From Imperialibacter sp965651695 (GTDB taxonomy: Bacteria > Bacteroidota > Bacteroidia > Cytophagales > Cyclobacteriaceae), in the NCBI GenBank assembly GCA_965651695.1, contig CBFGTI010000007.1:1-64000 (forward strand): a stretch of DNA of 64,000 nt, written 5' to 3'. Below are positions 16,901 to 24,519 of the stretch, piece by piece; position 1 is the first letter of the stretch, and each line of letters opens with the position of its first letter. A program made the translations under genes and the position numbers. The notes under the pieces are model-generated. The model was not told the DNA's origin and ran no database searches. It saw only the letters and a program-made list of their open reading frames with translations.

Positions 16901-17494
16901 CTCTTGTGGCGTGTAGCCTATGAACGAAAAGACCAATACGCTATTGGCATCTTCTACGCTCATGGCAAACTTGCCTCCACCATCTGTAGTAGTGCCGTTG
17001 GCTGTTCCTTTCTCAATCACGTTTACCCCTGGCAGCGGCTCGTTGAATTCGTCGGTAACCGTGCCCGACACCTGAATCGCATAACGTTCTTCCTCTTTGG
17101 GTTCAGAACCTTTTCTCGGAGGTTCGGTCTTATTGAGAATAATATAGTTGCCTTCTACCTCGTAGGTTACTTCCAGCGGCCCAAACAGCAAGTCGAGCAC
17201 ATGCGTAAGTTTGGCATTTCTGAATTCAACCGTCACCTTTTTATTCAGAGGTAAAATTCTTGGGTTGAAAGAAAACTTAATGTCTGCGGTTTTTTCCAGC
17301 TCCGTTAAAACTCCACGAAGCCTCTCACTTTCAGCGTTAAAGGAAATAGTCTTATCCAATACTTCCTGCCCATAGGTATTTTCGGTGGAGGCGAGCACCA
17401 ACCCGGAAAACCCTACTGACAACACGATCTGGAAAAACGTAACTTTCATAATAATAGCCAACCTCCGGTTGACGATAGGTATGTGTTTTTTCAT
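13994..17494 (-). CDS. SusC/RagA TonB-linked outer-membrane protein with STN domain
   Basis: A 1166-residue outer-membrane transporter. After the signal region (about 1-42) comes an STN (secretin/TonB short N-terminal) domain, about residues 48-120 (ISFNAESERLRGVLTELEKT..YIILNKTE). A carboxypeptidase-regulatory-like domain follows (QVSGTVTDEFNEPLPGVNVIEKG...FSFIGYTPQEV), then the SusC-specific LEEIVVVGYGAQKKVTVTGSV, the plug (IRIRGSNTLGNN) and a 22-strand barrel. STN-bearing transporters signal to FecR-type anti-sigma factors, and exactly such a pair is encoded upstream. It forms the import pore with the SusD partner. Complete at both ends. Confidence 0.96.
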   Translation of the reverse strand: MKKHIPIVNRRLAIIMKVTFFQIVLSVGFSGLVLASTENTYGQEVLDKTISFNAESERLRGVLTELEKTADIKFSFNPRILPLNKKVTVEFRNAKLTHVLDLLFGPLEVTYEVEGNYIILNKTEPPRKGSEPKEEERYAIQVSGTVTDEFNEPLPGVNVIEKGTANGTTTDGGGKFAMSVEDANSVLVFSFIGYTPQEVAVGNQTSFTISMQPDVKSLEEIVVVGYGAQKKVTVTGSVATVKGKELVQSPSVNLSNSIAGRMPGVIAVNRSGEPGYDGSGIRIRGSNTLGNNTALIVIDGIPARQGGLERLNPADIESISVLKDASAAIYGARAANGVILITTKRGQTGKPELSYSFNQGFAQPTVIPKLANATQFAEMRNDLEIYNLPVAEWSDATDAFRETGSYTRPNGSVVSAPYSPEDFQLFRDGSDPWFHPNTDWYDATLKTWSPQSRHNLQLNGGTDNFKYMTSLGYQNQDAYYKDAATGYKQYDLRINLDADVNKYIKTTVGILGRQENRFFPTVGAGAIFRMQMRGIPTSPAYWPNGLPGPDIENGHNPVVITTNQTGYDRDTRYYFQSNGQVEISNPWVEGLKLIGTASVDKYLRNTKRWETPWFLYTFQGEYEADGVTPVVVPGKRGPAEPRLNLGNEDQLNVLLGTMLTYEKAIGDHSINFLAGTNRETIEFANFGAFRRYFVSPIVDQINAGGNAERNNSGGAWERARLNYFGRVAYNYKEKYLAEFLWRNDGSYMFPEETRYGFFPGIMVGWQLSEESFWKNSVNFIDYFKIRGSWGQMGNDNITLGPDGPLQEYKYLSTNAFRSYIIGGQEIGTIYETGVPNPTITWEVSNNSNVGIEGSTLQGRVFFEVDAFYNKRTNILWPKYGSVPQSTGMTLPPQNIGEVANRGFDFSVGYNGHAGEVTYKIAANGGYAKNKVLFWDEAPGAPEWQRTTGRPMYTYQAYIYDGVFRDQQDIDANTLDYSAITNTIRPGDMKYKDHDGDGAITPDDRVRNDRNDIPTFQGGLNMSAQYRNFDLAILLQGAAGAQVYVGTGEMGSIGNYLLDIYENRWTVDNPSSEHPRIADRANQYFSGGNTYWLRSTDYIRLKNFELGYSIPASLGQRVGFSNLRVYVNGLNLFTVDKLKVYDPENIQTNGQYYPQARIINAGLTATF

Positions 17495-17689
17495 AAGTTT
17501 GTGTAGGTTTTGTTCAAAAAGATTTGCAAAGCCACCCTTTCATACTACACCTGATTCCACTCTAGAATAGTATGCAAGGGGGAACCGGTGGTGCCATCCC
17601 GGCATCATCGGTTTATTTTTTATCAGGTTGCCTTCATCCGCATATTTCGTTTACTGTTTTGGTTCAGAGATACAATTATGCCCGGTGGC

Positions 17690-18787
17690 TCAGCAACCTT
17701 TGCTGCTAACCACTATTTTGGCGTCTATAAGTTCATAGGATGCACCTATTGTTCTGCATATAATTTTTAGCTTTTCGTAGAGTGTTTCTTTTCCCAGCGG
17801 AACCGTTATGAAACAATTCTTCATTACCTCCTCGTCAAAGAGAATTTCAACACCATACGACTCTTCCAGAATACTGAACACCTCGTGTACGGGTGTGTTG
17901 TCGAATTTAAAATTGTATTGGTGCGCTTTTACAGTTATTATCTCAGGCGCTATTACCAGGGTTTTATTGAAGGAGTCTTCCTTTCTCAGGTAAACTACCT
18001 GCTGGTTTGGAGTGAGTATGACACCATTTACGTTGGTATTGGCATCGGCAACCTTTTGAGATTCCTTTGAAGAAAAGACCGATACCTTGCCCTCTTTAAC
18101 AGAAACTACTATATCTTTTTCGTTGTCGTAGGCCTTCACCCTGAAGCTTGTACCCAGCACCTTAGTCACAATTTCGTTGGTGTACACAAGGAAGGGCTGC
18201 TGAGGATTTTTAGAGATGTCGAAAAAAGCCTCGCCCACCAAATGCACCTCCCGTGCGGTATCGCTGCGGTAGTCTTGGCGGTATTTTAACACACTCTGGT
18301 CTTCAAGCATCACAGAACTTCCGTCGCTTAACCTGATATTGGCAGGCTTGCCGGTATTGTTCGCATACTCAATAAACCTATTGTTGTCTCCGTAAGCCAC
18401 TGCTTGTGCGGGGCCTGAAGTAATCGCCTGCGGATCGTGTTGAAGCCACCAGCTACCGGCAATCACCAGCATTAGCGCCACAGATGCAGCGATGGCCCAC
18501 CCATATTTCCAGCCGGCATCTGAGGCCCCCTTCGTTTCTTCATCCTGTATGGTGGTCTCAATATTATTCCAGATTTTGTCCAACTGAGTTTTCGGTGGTA
18601 TCTGGTTAAGGTTGCGGATTTTGAGAATAAGTGCCCTGGCACTGTCTATTTTCATTTTCAAGTCAGGATCGGACTGCCTGAGAGATTCCCAAAAATTTTC
18701 TGTCTTCTTATCTCCTTCAATCACCCATTTTATAAAAAGGTCGTCGGAAGCCAGGTCTTCAATATCAAAATTTTGATAGTCCATCAA
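17690..18787 (-). CDS. FecR-family anti-sigma factor
   Basis: A 365-residue inner-membrane protein. A cytoplasmic N-terminal domain (about 1-90) is followed by one membrane helix (YGWAIAASVALMLVIAGSWWL) and a periplasmic FecR domain (RLSDGSSVMLEDQSVLKYRQD..REVHLVGEAFFDISKNPQQPFLVYTNEIVTKVLGTSFRVKAY). The C-terminal part (VFSILEESYGVEILFDEEVMKNCFITVPLGKETLYEKLKIICRTIGASYELIDAKIVV) is an STN-like DUF4974 domain. It is thought to bind the STN domain of SusC and hold or activate the sigma factor encoded at 19002. Same strand, between sigma and susC. Confidence 0.94.
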   Translation of the reverse strand: MMDYQNFDIEDLASDDLFIKWVIEGDKKTENFWESLRQSDPDLKMKIDSARALILKIRNLNQIPPKTQLDKIWNNIETTIQDEETKGASDAGWKYGWAIAASVALMLVIAGSWWLQHDPQAITSGPAQAVAYGDNNRFIEYANNTGKPANIRLSDGSSVMLEDQSVLKYRQDYRSDTAREVHLVGEAFFDISKNPQQPFLVYTNEIVTKVLGTSFRVKAYDNEKDIVVSVKEGKVSVFSSKESQKVADANTNVNGVILTPNQQVVYLRKEDSFNKTLVIAPEIITVKAHQYNFKFDNTPVHEVFSILEESYGVEILFDEEVMKNCFITVPLGKETLYEKLKIICRTIGASYELIDAKIVVSSKGC

Positions 18788-19001
18788 ATTGCATTTAAAA
18801 AAACACTCAGCTACTAATGCACAGATTTGCCTGCTTTATCCCATCGGATGAGAAAAAAATTTTACAAGCAGTGTAAAACGCCTGGCCAGGATGGTTAGCG
18901 GCGAAAAACCGATGCAGATCAGCCGTGGCTTTTTATGGTATCAGCAATGTCGGGGGCGGACAGATGCGAAACTTGCCAGACAGAAAGCTTATCCAGAATT
19001 G

Positions 19002-19565
19002 TTAATTGAAGTGGATGAAGGCCTCCTTCATGTTTTCCTTGAGGTTTTTGAGGCCTGCATACAAAGTTTTGCAAGCCGAATTATAGGAAATACCCATGAT
19101 TGCGGCTATCTCGTCGTTGGTAAAGTCGTGGAGATAGCGGAGGTTAATTGCCTCCTGCTGCCGGGGCGGGAGTTTACCCAAAACCTCCATCAGTTGCCGG
19201 GTCTGCAAAAATTCGGCCTCAATCTGAATAATGAAATGTTCGCGCGACTCTGTTTGTAAAACAGCCGTGCTGCTATCAAGCGAATTCATGGTGGCACCGT
19301 TGCTCAGGTTGCGGTAAATTTTTAACCGCAGCGCCTTAAAGAGGTAGAATTTTATAGAATTTGTACTACTCAGCCGCTCACGGCTCTTCCACAGTTCAAC
19401 GAAAAGGTCCTGAATACTATCTTCTATCAACTCGACATCTGACGTGATTTTATGTCCGTAGCTGATAAGGACCGGCGCATAATTTTTGTAGATCTCAGCG
19501 AACGAAGCTCTATCTCCGCTTTTGAATCTTTCCCAGATAAAATGATCGGCATTGTTGGCGGGCAT
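19002..19565 (-). CDS. ECF RNA polymerase sigma factor
   Basis: A 187-residue sigma-70 family ECF factor. Region 2 is at about 25-90 (FAEIYKNYAPVLISYGHKITSDVELIEDSIQDLFVELWKSRERL) and region 4 at about 125-180 (GKLPPRQQEAINLRYLHDFTNDEIAAIMGISYNSACKTLYAGLKNLKENM), the helix-turn-helix. With the FecR gene 214 bp downstream and the STN-type SusC next, this is the usual sigma/anti-sigma/transducer cascade, in which substrate at the outer membrane releases the sigma factor to transcribe the susCD genes. The divergent TonB receptor at 19775 may also be a target. Confidence 0.95.
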   Translation of the reverse strand: MPANNADHFIWERFKSGDRASFAEIYKNYAPVLISYGHKITSDVELIEDSIQDLFVELWKSRERLSSTNSIKFYLFKALRLKIYRNLSNGATMNSLDSSTAVLQTESREHFIIQIEAEFLQTRQLMEVLGKLPPRQQEAINLRYLHDFTNDEIAAIMGISYNSACKTLYAGLKNLKENMKEAFIHFN

Positions 19566-19774
19566 GGCTGAGGTAGTAGCTAGTTTGGTTCGAAAAATGT
19601 AATTTAAATTAATCTGAATCGCAATCGTTTGTTAACTTTTTGCTCATTCGATTGCACATTTAATCAAAAAACAGTCACTCTTGGTTAAATAATTATCAGC
19701 CCACCACCCATCACGGAAACCTTTCCGATCCGCATCCGTCATTAACCACAGTTCAAAAACTCAAAACATAAAAC

Positions 19775-22135
19775 ATGAAATATTTTTTAGGATTACCAGT
19801 GCTTTTCATCTGGTTTTCAGGTTATTCTTTTTCAGCTCCCGTACAAGACCTCACACAGACTGTTAAAGGACAAATAGTAGACGTTCAGTCGCTTTCGCCC
19901 ATCCCCGGTGCCACTGTATTGATCAGCACTACCGACCCTGTGAAAGGTGCTGTGACCGATGTGGATGGCTATTTTAAGATCGAGAAAGTGCCTGTAGGCA
20001 GACACACAATCCAGGTTAGCTTTGTTGGCTACGAAAACAAGGTAATCCCCGAGGTGCTGGTAGGATCCGGCAAGGAAGTGGTGCTGAACGTGCAGCTTTC
20101 GGAGTCGCTGATAGAAATGGAAGAGGTGATTATTTCTGCGGCCAGCCAGGACAAGGGCACTCCGCTCAACGAATTTGCAACCGTAAGTGCCAAATCGATT
20201 AACGTAGAAGAAACCAGCCGCTATGCAGCCACTTTCGACGATCCCGCACGAGCCGCATTGTCGTTTGCCGGTGTAAGAGGTGGTGGCGACGACATTACCA
20301 ACGAAATCGTAATACGCGGCAACTCTCCCCGCGGCCTCTTGTGGCGTGTTGAAGGTGTGGAGGTGCCCAACCCCAACCATTTTTCGGAAGAAGGATCTTC
20401 AGCCGGCGGCATCAGCATTCTTAGCAACAATATGCTGGCCAACTCAGATTTTTATACCGGCGCATTCCCGGCGCAATATGGCAACGCACTTAGCGGCGTG
20501 TTCGACATCAACCTGAGGAAAGGCAATACCGACAAGCGGGAGTATTCTTTTCAGGCCGGACTTATCGGCCTGGCTGCCGCTGCCGAAGGCCCGTTGAAGA
20601 AAAACAGCAAAGCATCGTATCTTATCAACTACCGTTATTCCACACTCTCTCTTTTAAATGAGTTAAAACTGCTTCCTATTTTTGGGGAAGAAGAAATTGT
20701 TTTTCAGGACCTCGCCTTTAAATTTCATCTACCGACTCAAAAGGCTGGCGCATTCTCTTTTTGGGGCATGGGCGGCCTCAGCCGGCAAACCGAAACAGCC
20801 AACCCTGAGAACAACTATTACTTCAACGACAACTTCCGGTCGGACATGGGCGTAACCGGACTGTCTCATGTATATTTTTTGAATGGTGACACCTTTATAG
20901 AAACCAAGCTAACGGCTGCCAGGGGACTAACAGGGTTTGACAGCGACTCGCTTAAGCTGCAGGTATATAACAAGGAGCATTTCATTAAACAGGATTACAG
21001 GCTGTCGGTTATGCTCAACCAGAAATTCAATGCCCGCCATACGCTCAGATCGGGCGTCATTGCCAGTTCGCTGGGTTACGACCTGCTTTCGAGCTACTAT
21101 AACAATATTGAAAACGAAACTTACACCGGGTTAGACGCCAGGGGAAGCATGCTGTTTCTGCAGGGGTTTTCGCAGTGGCAATACCGGGCCACCGAAGATC
21201 TTACTATTAATACCGGCTTCCACTATTCTCATCTGTTTCTGGAAAACCAGCTTGCCTTTGAGCCCCGTCTCGGCATGAAATGGACTATAGCGCCGGGCTC
21301 TTCCATCAACGCCGGTGCAGGGCTGCACAACAGGCTGGAGTCTGCCTCGCTGTATCTTACAAAGCGACAGCTCGAAGACGGCTCCTGGGTGCAGGAAAAC
21401 AAAGACCTTGAGTTGACCAGGGCAGCCCATTTTGTGGTGGGTTATGAAAAACAAATTGGCGAAAGCGTGCGATTCAAAACGGAGGCATACTACCAGTACC
21501 TGTACAATGTGCCTATTGCTACGGTCGATAACCCGGGCGAATGGGCGCCTACCTTTAGCACAATCAACGCAAAGATGGGCTTTACCGACCAGCCGCTTGT
21601 GAACGAGGGCACAGGAAAAAACTACGGGCTGGAATTTACACTTGAGAAGTTTCTCACCCGCGGCTTCTACTATACTGCCACGGCTTCAGTTTATCAGTCG
21701 AAATATACCGCTGCCGATGGCATAGAGCGCAACACCCGCTTCAACGGCAACTTTACCGGAAACCTGATAGCGGGGAAAGAGTTTAAGGTAGGTCGGTCCA
21801 AAAACAACCTTCTCGGCGTCAATACCCGCGTAATTTACGCCGGAGGAAACCGCAAAATACCGATCGACCTGGCGCGGAGTATGGCAGAGGACCGCACAGT
21901 TTTAGACTTCCCGCGAGCCTATGAGCAGCGGCTGCCCGACTATGCCCGGCTCGACGTAGGTGTGAGCTTCCGACGGAATAAAGCGCGACTCTCGTCGGTA
22001 GTTGCACTTAATATCCAGAATGTAACCGCCCGCTACAACGTATATGGCGAGTACTTCAACACCCAGCTCGATAAAGTTGATACATACGAACAGCTGGGCT
22101 TTCTGCCTAATTTGAGCTATCGGGTGGAGTTTTGA
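19775..22135 (+). CDS. TonB-dependent receptor with carboxypeptidase-like N-terminal domain
   Basis: A 786-residue outer-membrane receptor: signal peptide (about 1-20), CarboxypepD_reg-like domain (about 28-112; VKGQIVDVQSLSPIPGATVLI...DGYFKIEKVPVGRHTIQVSFVGYE), plug (ITNEIVIRGNSPRGLLWRVEGVEVPNPNHFSEEGSSAGGISILSNNML) and a barrel ending YRVEF with terminal Phe, as outer-membrane barrels do. It lacks an STN domain and the SusC-length barrel, so it is a classical receptor rather than SusC. Ligand not evident. Divergent from the ECF sigma gene across 209 bp in which I see no clear promoter. A strong hairpin follows the stop. Confidence 0.9.
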   Translation: MKYFLGLPVLFIWFSGYSFSAPVQDLTQTVKGQIVDVQSLSPIPGATVLISTTDPVKGAVTDVDGYFKIEKVPVGRHTIQVSFVGYENKVIPEVLVGSGKEVVLNVQLSESLIEMEEVIISAASQDKGTPLNEFATVSAKSINVEETSRYAATFDDPARAALSFAGVRGGGDDITNEIVIRGNSPRGLLWRVEGVEVPNPNHFSEEGSSAGGISILSNNMLANSDFYTGAFPAQYGNALSGVFDINLRKGNTDKREYSFQAGLIGLAAAAEGPLKKNSKASYLINYRYSTLSLLNELKLLPIFGEEEIVFQDLAFKFHLPTQKAGAFSFWGMGGLSRQTETANPENNYYFNDNFRSDMGVTGLSHVYFLNGDTFIETKLTAARGLTGFDSDSLKLQVYNKEHFIKQDYRLSVMLNQKFNARHTLRSGVIASSLGYDLLSSYYNNIENETYTGLDARGSMLFLQGFSQWQYRATEDLTINTGFHYSHLFLENQLAFEPRLGMKWTIAPGSSINAGAGLHNRLESASLYLTKRQLEDGSWVQENKDLELTRAAHFVVGYEKQIGESVRFKTEAYYQYLYNVPIATVDNPGEWAPTFSTINAKMGFTDQPLVNEGTGKNYGLEFTLEKFLTRGFYYTATASVYQSKYTAADGIERNTRFNGNFTGNLIAGKEFKVGRSKNNLLGVNTRVIYAGGNRKIPIDLARSMAEDRTVLDFPRAYEQRLPDYARLDVGVSFRRNKARLSSVVALNIQNVTARYNVYGEYFNTQLDKVDTYEQLGFLPNLSYRVEF

Positions 22136-22157
22136 GACCGGCGGAAAGACCGTTAAC

Positions 22158-22206
22158 GCTGCTATGCAAAGGGTTCTGGCAGACCCCTTGCATGGCAGCA
22201 ATTTTC
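22158..22206 (+). terminator. Rho-independent terminator after the TonB receptor
   Basis: GCTGCTATGCAAAGGG pairs with CCCCTTGCATGGCAGC across a 10-base loop (about 14 pairs), followed by AATTTT. It lies 22 bp after the receptor stop codon. Confidence 0.75.
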
Positions 22207-22340
22207 AAGTAACCTAATCCTCGCCAAGGCACAATACGAAACATCTGCACCCTTTCCAAGGGAAATTTCTCGCCATCCCTCCAAATCTGGGCCCTGCCCT
22301 CTCGAAAAATCCCTTACTTTACTTCTCAAAGAACCTAACC

Positions 22341-23348
22341 ATGAAGAACCTCCTAACTGAAGTTCGCTGGGGTATAATTGGCGTCGGCGATGTGTGCGAG
22401 GTAAAAAGTGGCCCCGCCTTCGGCAAGGTCGCACACTCAAAGCTGGTAGCGGTAATGCGGCGTGACGCGGCCAAAGCACAAGACTACGCCCACCGACATG
22501 GCGTACCCCGCTGGTATGCTGATGCCCGGCGGCTGATCAACGATCCCGATGTAAATGCCATTTACATAGCTACCCCTCCCGGCTCACATGCCGAATACAC
22601 TTTTATGGCCGCACAGGCCGGCAAACCTGTGTACGTAGAAAAACCCATGGCCCGCACTCACGCCGAGTGCCTCGCCATGGTAGAAGCCTGTGAGAAAGCC
22701 GGTGTGCCTCTGTTTGTGGCCTACTACCGGCGCATGCTGCCCAATTTTCTCAAAATAAAGTCGCTGCTGGAAGCGGGTGCTATTGGCGATGTGCGCTACG
22801 TGAATGTGAAGCTGAACAAAACGCTGCGGCCCGATATAGTGGGTGCAAGCGGGCAGGCCGACAACTGGCGAATTTTCCCCGACGTAGCGGGTGGCGGTTA
22901 CTTTTACGACCTCGCCTGCCATCAGCTCGACATCCTTGATTTTCTTTTCGGCCCCATTAAAGAGGCACATGGATTTGCTGCTAACCAGGCAGGCCTCTAC
23001 CCTGCCGAGGATATAGTAACCGGATCGTTTTTATTTGAATCCGGTGTGGTTGGGCAAGGCACCTGGTGTTTCTCCACCTCCGGAGTTTCTGATGAAGAAG
23101 TAACCACTATTGTAGGTAGCAAAGGGCAAATCTCCTTCCCTTACTTCGGCGATCACTCTGTTACGCTGGAGGTGGAAGGCAAGCCAAAAGAACGGCTCAC
23201 CTTCGACATCCCGAAGCACATCCAGCAGCCGCTCATTCAAACCATAGTAGACGAGCTACTCGGTAAAGGTCAATGCCCCAGCACGGGCGTTTCCGGCGCC
23301 AGAACCAACTTGGTAATGGGGCAGCTGTGCAGGAGGGTGGATGGGTGA
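22341..23348 (+). CDS. Gfo/Idh/MocA-family oxidoreductase, cytoplasmic
   Basis: A 335-residue NAD(P)-dependent oxidoreductase. The N-terminal Rossmann motif is WGIIGVGDVCEVKSGPAF (residues 9-26), followed by AIYIATPPGSHAEY and YVEKPMARTHAE, the family EKP motif whose lysine takes part in catalysis. The C-terminal alpha/beta domain contains GGGYFYDLACHQLDILDFLFG, with the usual D-x-x-x-H/Q-x-x-D substrate site. No export signal is present, in contrast to the paralogue at 33594. Family members oxidise or isomerise sugars and inositols; substrate unknown. Confidence 0.92.
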   Translation: MKNLLTEVRWGIIGVGDVCEVKSGPAFGKVAHSKLVAVMRRDAAKAQDYAHRHGVPRWYADARRLINDPDVNAIYIATPPGSHAEYTFMAAQAGKPVYVEKPMARTHAECLAMVEACEKAGVPLFVAYYRRMLPNFLKIKSLLEAGAIGDVRYVNVKLNKTLRPDIVGASGQADNWRIFPDVAGGGYFYDLACHQLDILDFLFGPIKEAHGFAANQAGLYPAEDIVTGSFLFESGVVGQGTWCFSTSGVSDEEVTTIVGSKGQISFPYFGDHSVTLEVEGKPKERLTFDIPKHIQQPLIQTIVDELLGKGQCPSTGVSGARTNLVMGQLCRRVDG

Positions 23349-23387
23349 GGATGAGATTGAATCAGGAACAAGAAAAAACTTGAGAAA

Positions 23388-24413
23388 ATGAAATTGGATG
23401 AACTAAAAAACTTGGTTGCTAACTACTCGAAAGCTGAAAGCGACTACGTAATACTTCAGCTATACAAACTCGTACCCAAAGGCAAACGTGACGAATACGA
23501 CATCGACGATTTGCTTCAAAAGCCAAAAGCACACATTGCAGGCACTCAGAAGCCCGTTAAAAAAGACACCTCGGTTTCGCTGGAAGACTTGGATGCGGAA
23601 ACAACACAGTTTTTAAAAGACGCCTATGCTCAAAACTACCTGGTACCGAACCGGTCGGTGTCCAAAAAAGACAGGCCTAAGTGGCGCTTCGTGGTGATGA
23701 GACTCTATAAGGAAATTCTAAACAAGAGTAGTGACGAACAGAGTGCGGCTAAGTGTACTGATTTGTTAGAAAACCTTTACAAAATGCTTACCTATTCCTG
23801 TGGCTATACATTATTCACTGCTTATGATAGTTTCGAATCAATTAAGATAGATCAGAGTGACTTCTTTAAATCTGTGATCGCTTTGTATGCCAAATGCTAT
23901 GACAAACCACAATACATAGATAAATCTATAGACCTGATAACTGACCATGACCTCAACAGGTATACCCTGTATTCGCAGTTGATCTGGATATTTGTAGACA
24001 CCCTAAATATACCCGACCTGAAATATGCAGCAATTGACAGTGCTTTGACAAATTGGACTGCAACAGAGGCAATTCTTAGGGCGGAAGAAAAGAACAAACA
24101 AGAAACATTTGGCAGAAGTAAGACCTATAAGCTGAAAGAAAAGGCCAACAACCTCGTCGAAATTGCTTTTGCGTGCTATTGCTCGCTGTTTGAATTTGAA
24201 AATGCTATAGAAATGTACCATGAAAAATATATTGAAAGAGACCCTGAAGTAGCCTTGTACATCCTGGTCAACTTGCTATTTCCGTTCCAAAAGCATGAGC
24301 TAATAGGGGAGCAAATTACACTTGCCGAAAAAAGAGGAATTGTTCCCCGGCAGAGATTAATAGAGGTAAAAGAACACATAAGAACACACCACAAGGTGCC
24401 ACAATATTTATGA
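23388..24413 (+). CDS. Hypothetical protein, helical, unknown function
   Basis: A 341-residue protein I do not recognise. It begins 39 bp after the oxidoreductase. No signal peptide or membrane segment is visible. Residues 1-55 look like a short helical domain (MKLDELKNLVANYSKAESDYVILQLYKLVPK), residues 65-85 are linker-like, and residues 85-341 are almost all alpha-helical with repeated aromatic and leucine spacing, possibly an alpha-solenoid. It is more AT-rich and lysine-rich than its neighbours, which could mean a different origin. The frame and codon pattern look genuinely coding. Confidence 0.7.
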   Translation: MKLDELKNLVANYSKAESDYVILQLYKLVPKGKRDEYDIDDLLQKPKAHIAGTQKPVKKDTSVSLEDLDAETTQFLKDAYAQNYLVPNRSVSKKDRPKWRFVVMRLYKEILNKSSDEQSAAKCTDLLENLYKMLTYSCGYTLFTAYDSFESIKIDQSDFFKSVIALYAKCYDKPQYIDKSIDLITDHDLNRYTLYSQLIWIFVDTLNIPDLKYAAIDSALTNWTATEAILRAEEKNKQETFGRSKTYKLKEKANNLVEIAFACYCSLFEFENAIEMYHEKYIERDPEVALYILVNLLFPFQKHELIGEQITLAEKRGIVPRQRLIEVKEHIRTHHKVPQYL

Positions 24414-24473
24414 GGTAGGCTACAAAGCAAAACGATGGCCAACTGCGGGCTCATTTCCTTCGCCTGCTATCAA

Positions 24474-24497
24474 GAAAGCCCCGTCATCCGGGGCCTT
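24474..24497 (-). terminator. Terminator of the enolase-superfamily gene
   Basis: GCCCCG-TCATC-CGGGGC stem-loop (24478-24494). On the minus strand it is followed by TTTCTTG, 23 bp past the stop of the gene at 24520. It lies in the convergent gap with the gene ending at 24413. Confidence 0.6.
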
Positions 24498-24519
24498 CTC
24501 AACTCTAACCAATTGTTTT

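Noticed and set aside
17583..17622. Hairpin AACCGGTGGTGCC/GGCATCATCGGTT with a following T-run between fecR and susC
   Set aside because: The T-run is on the plus strand while all nearby genes are on the minus strand, so it cannot terminate fecR; no plus-strand transcript is evident.
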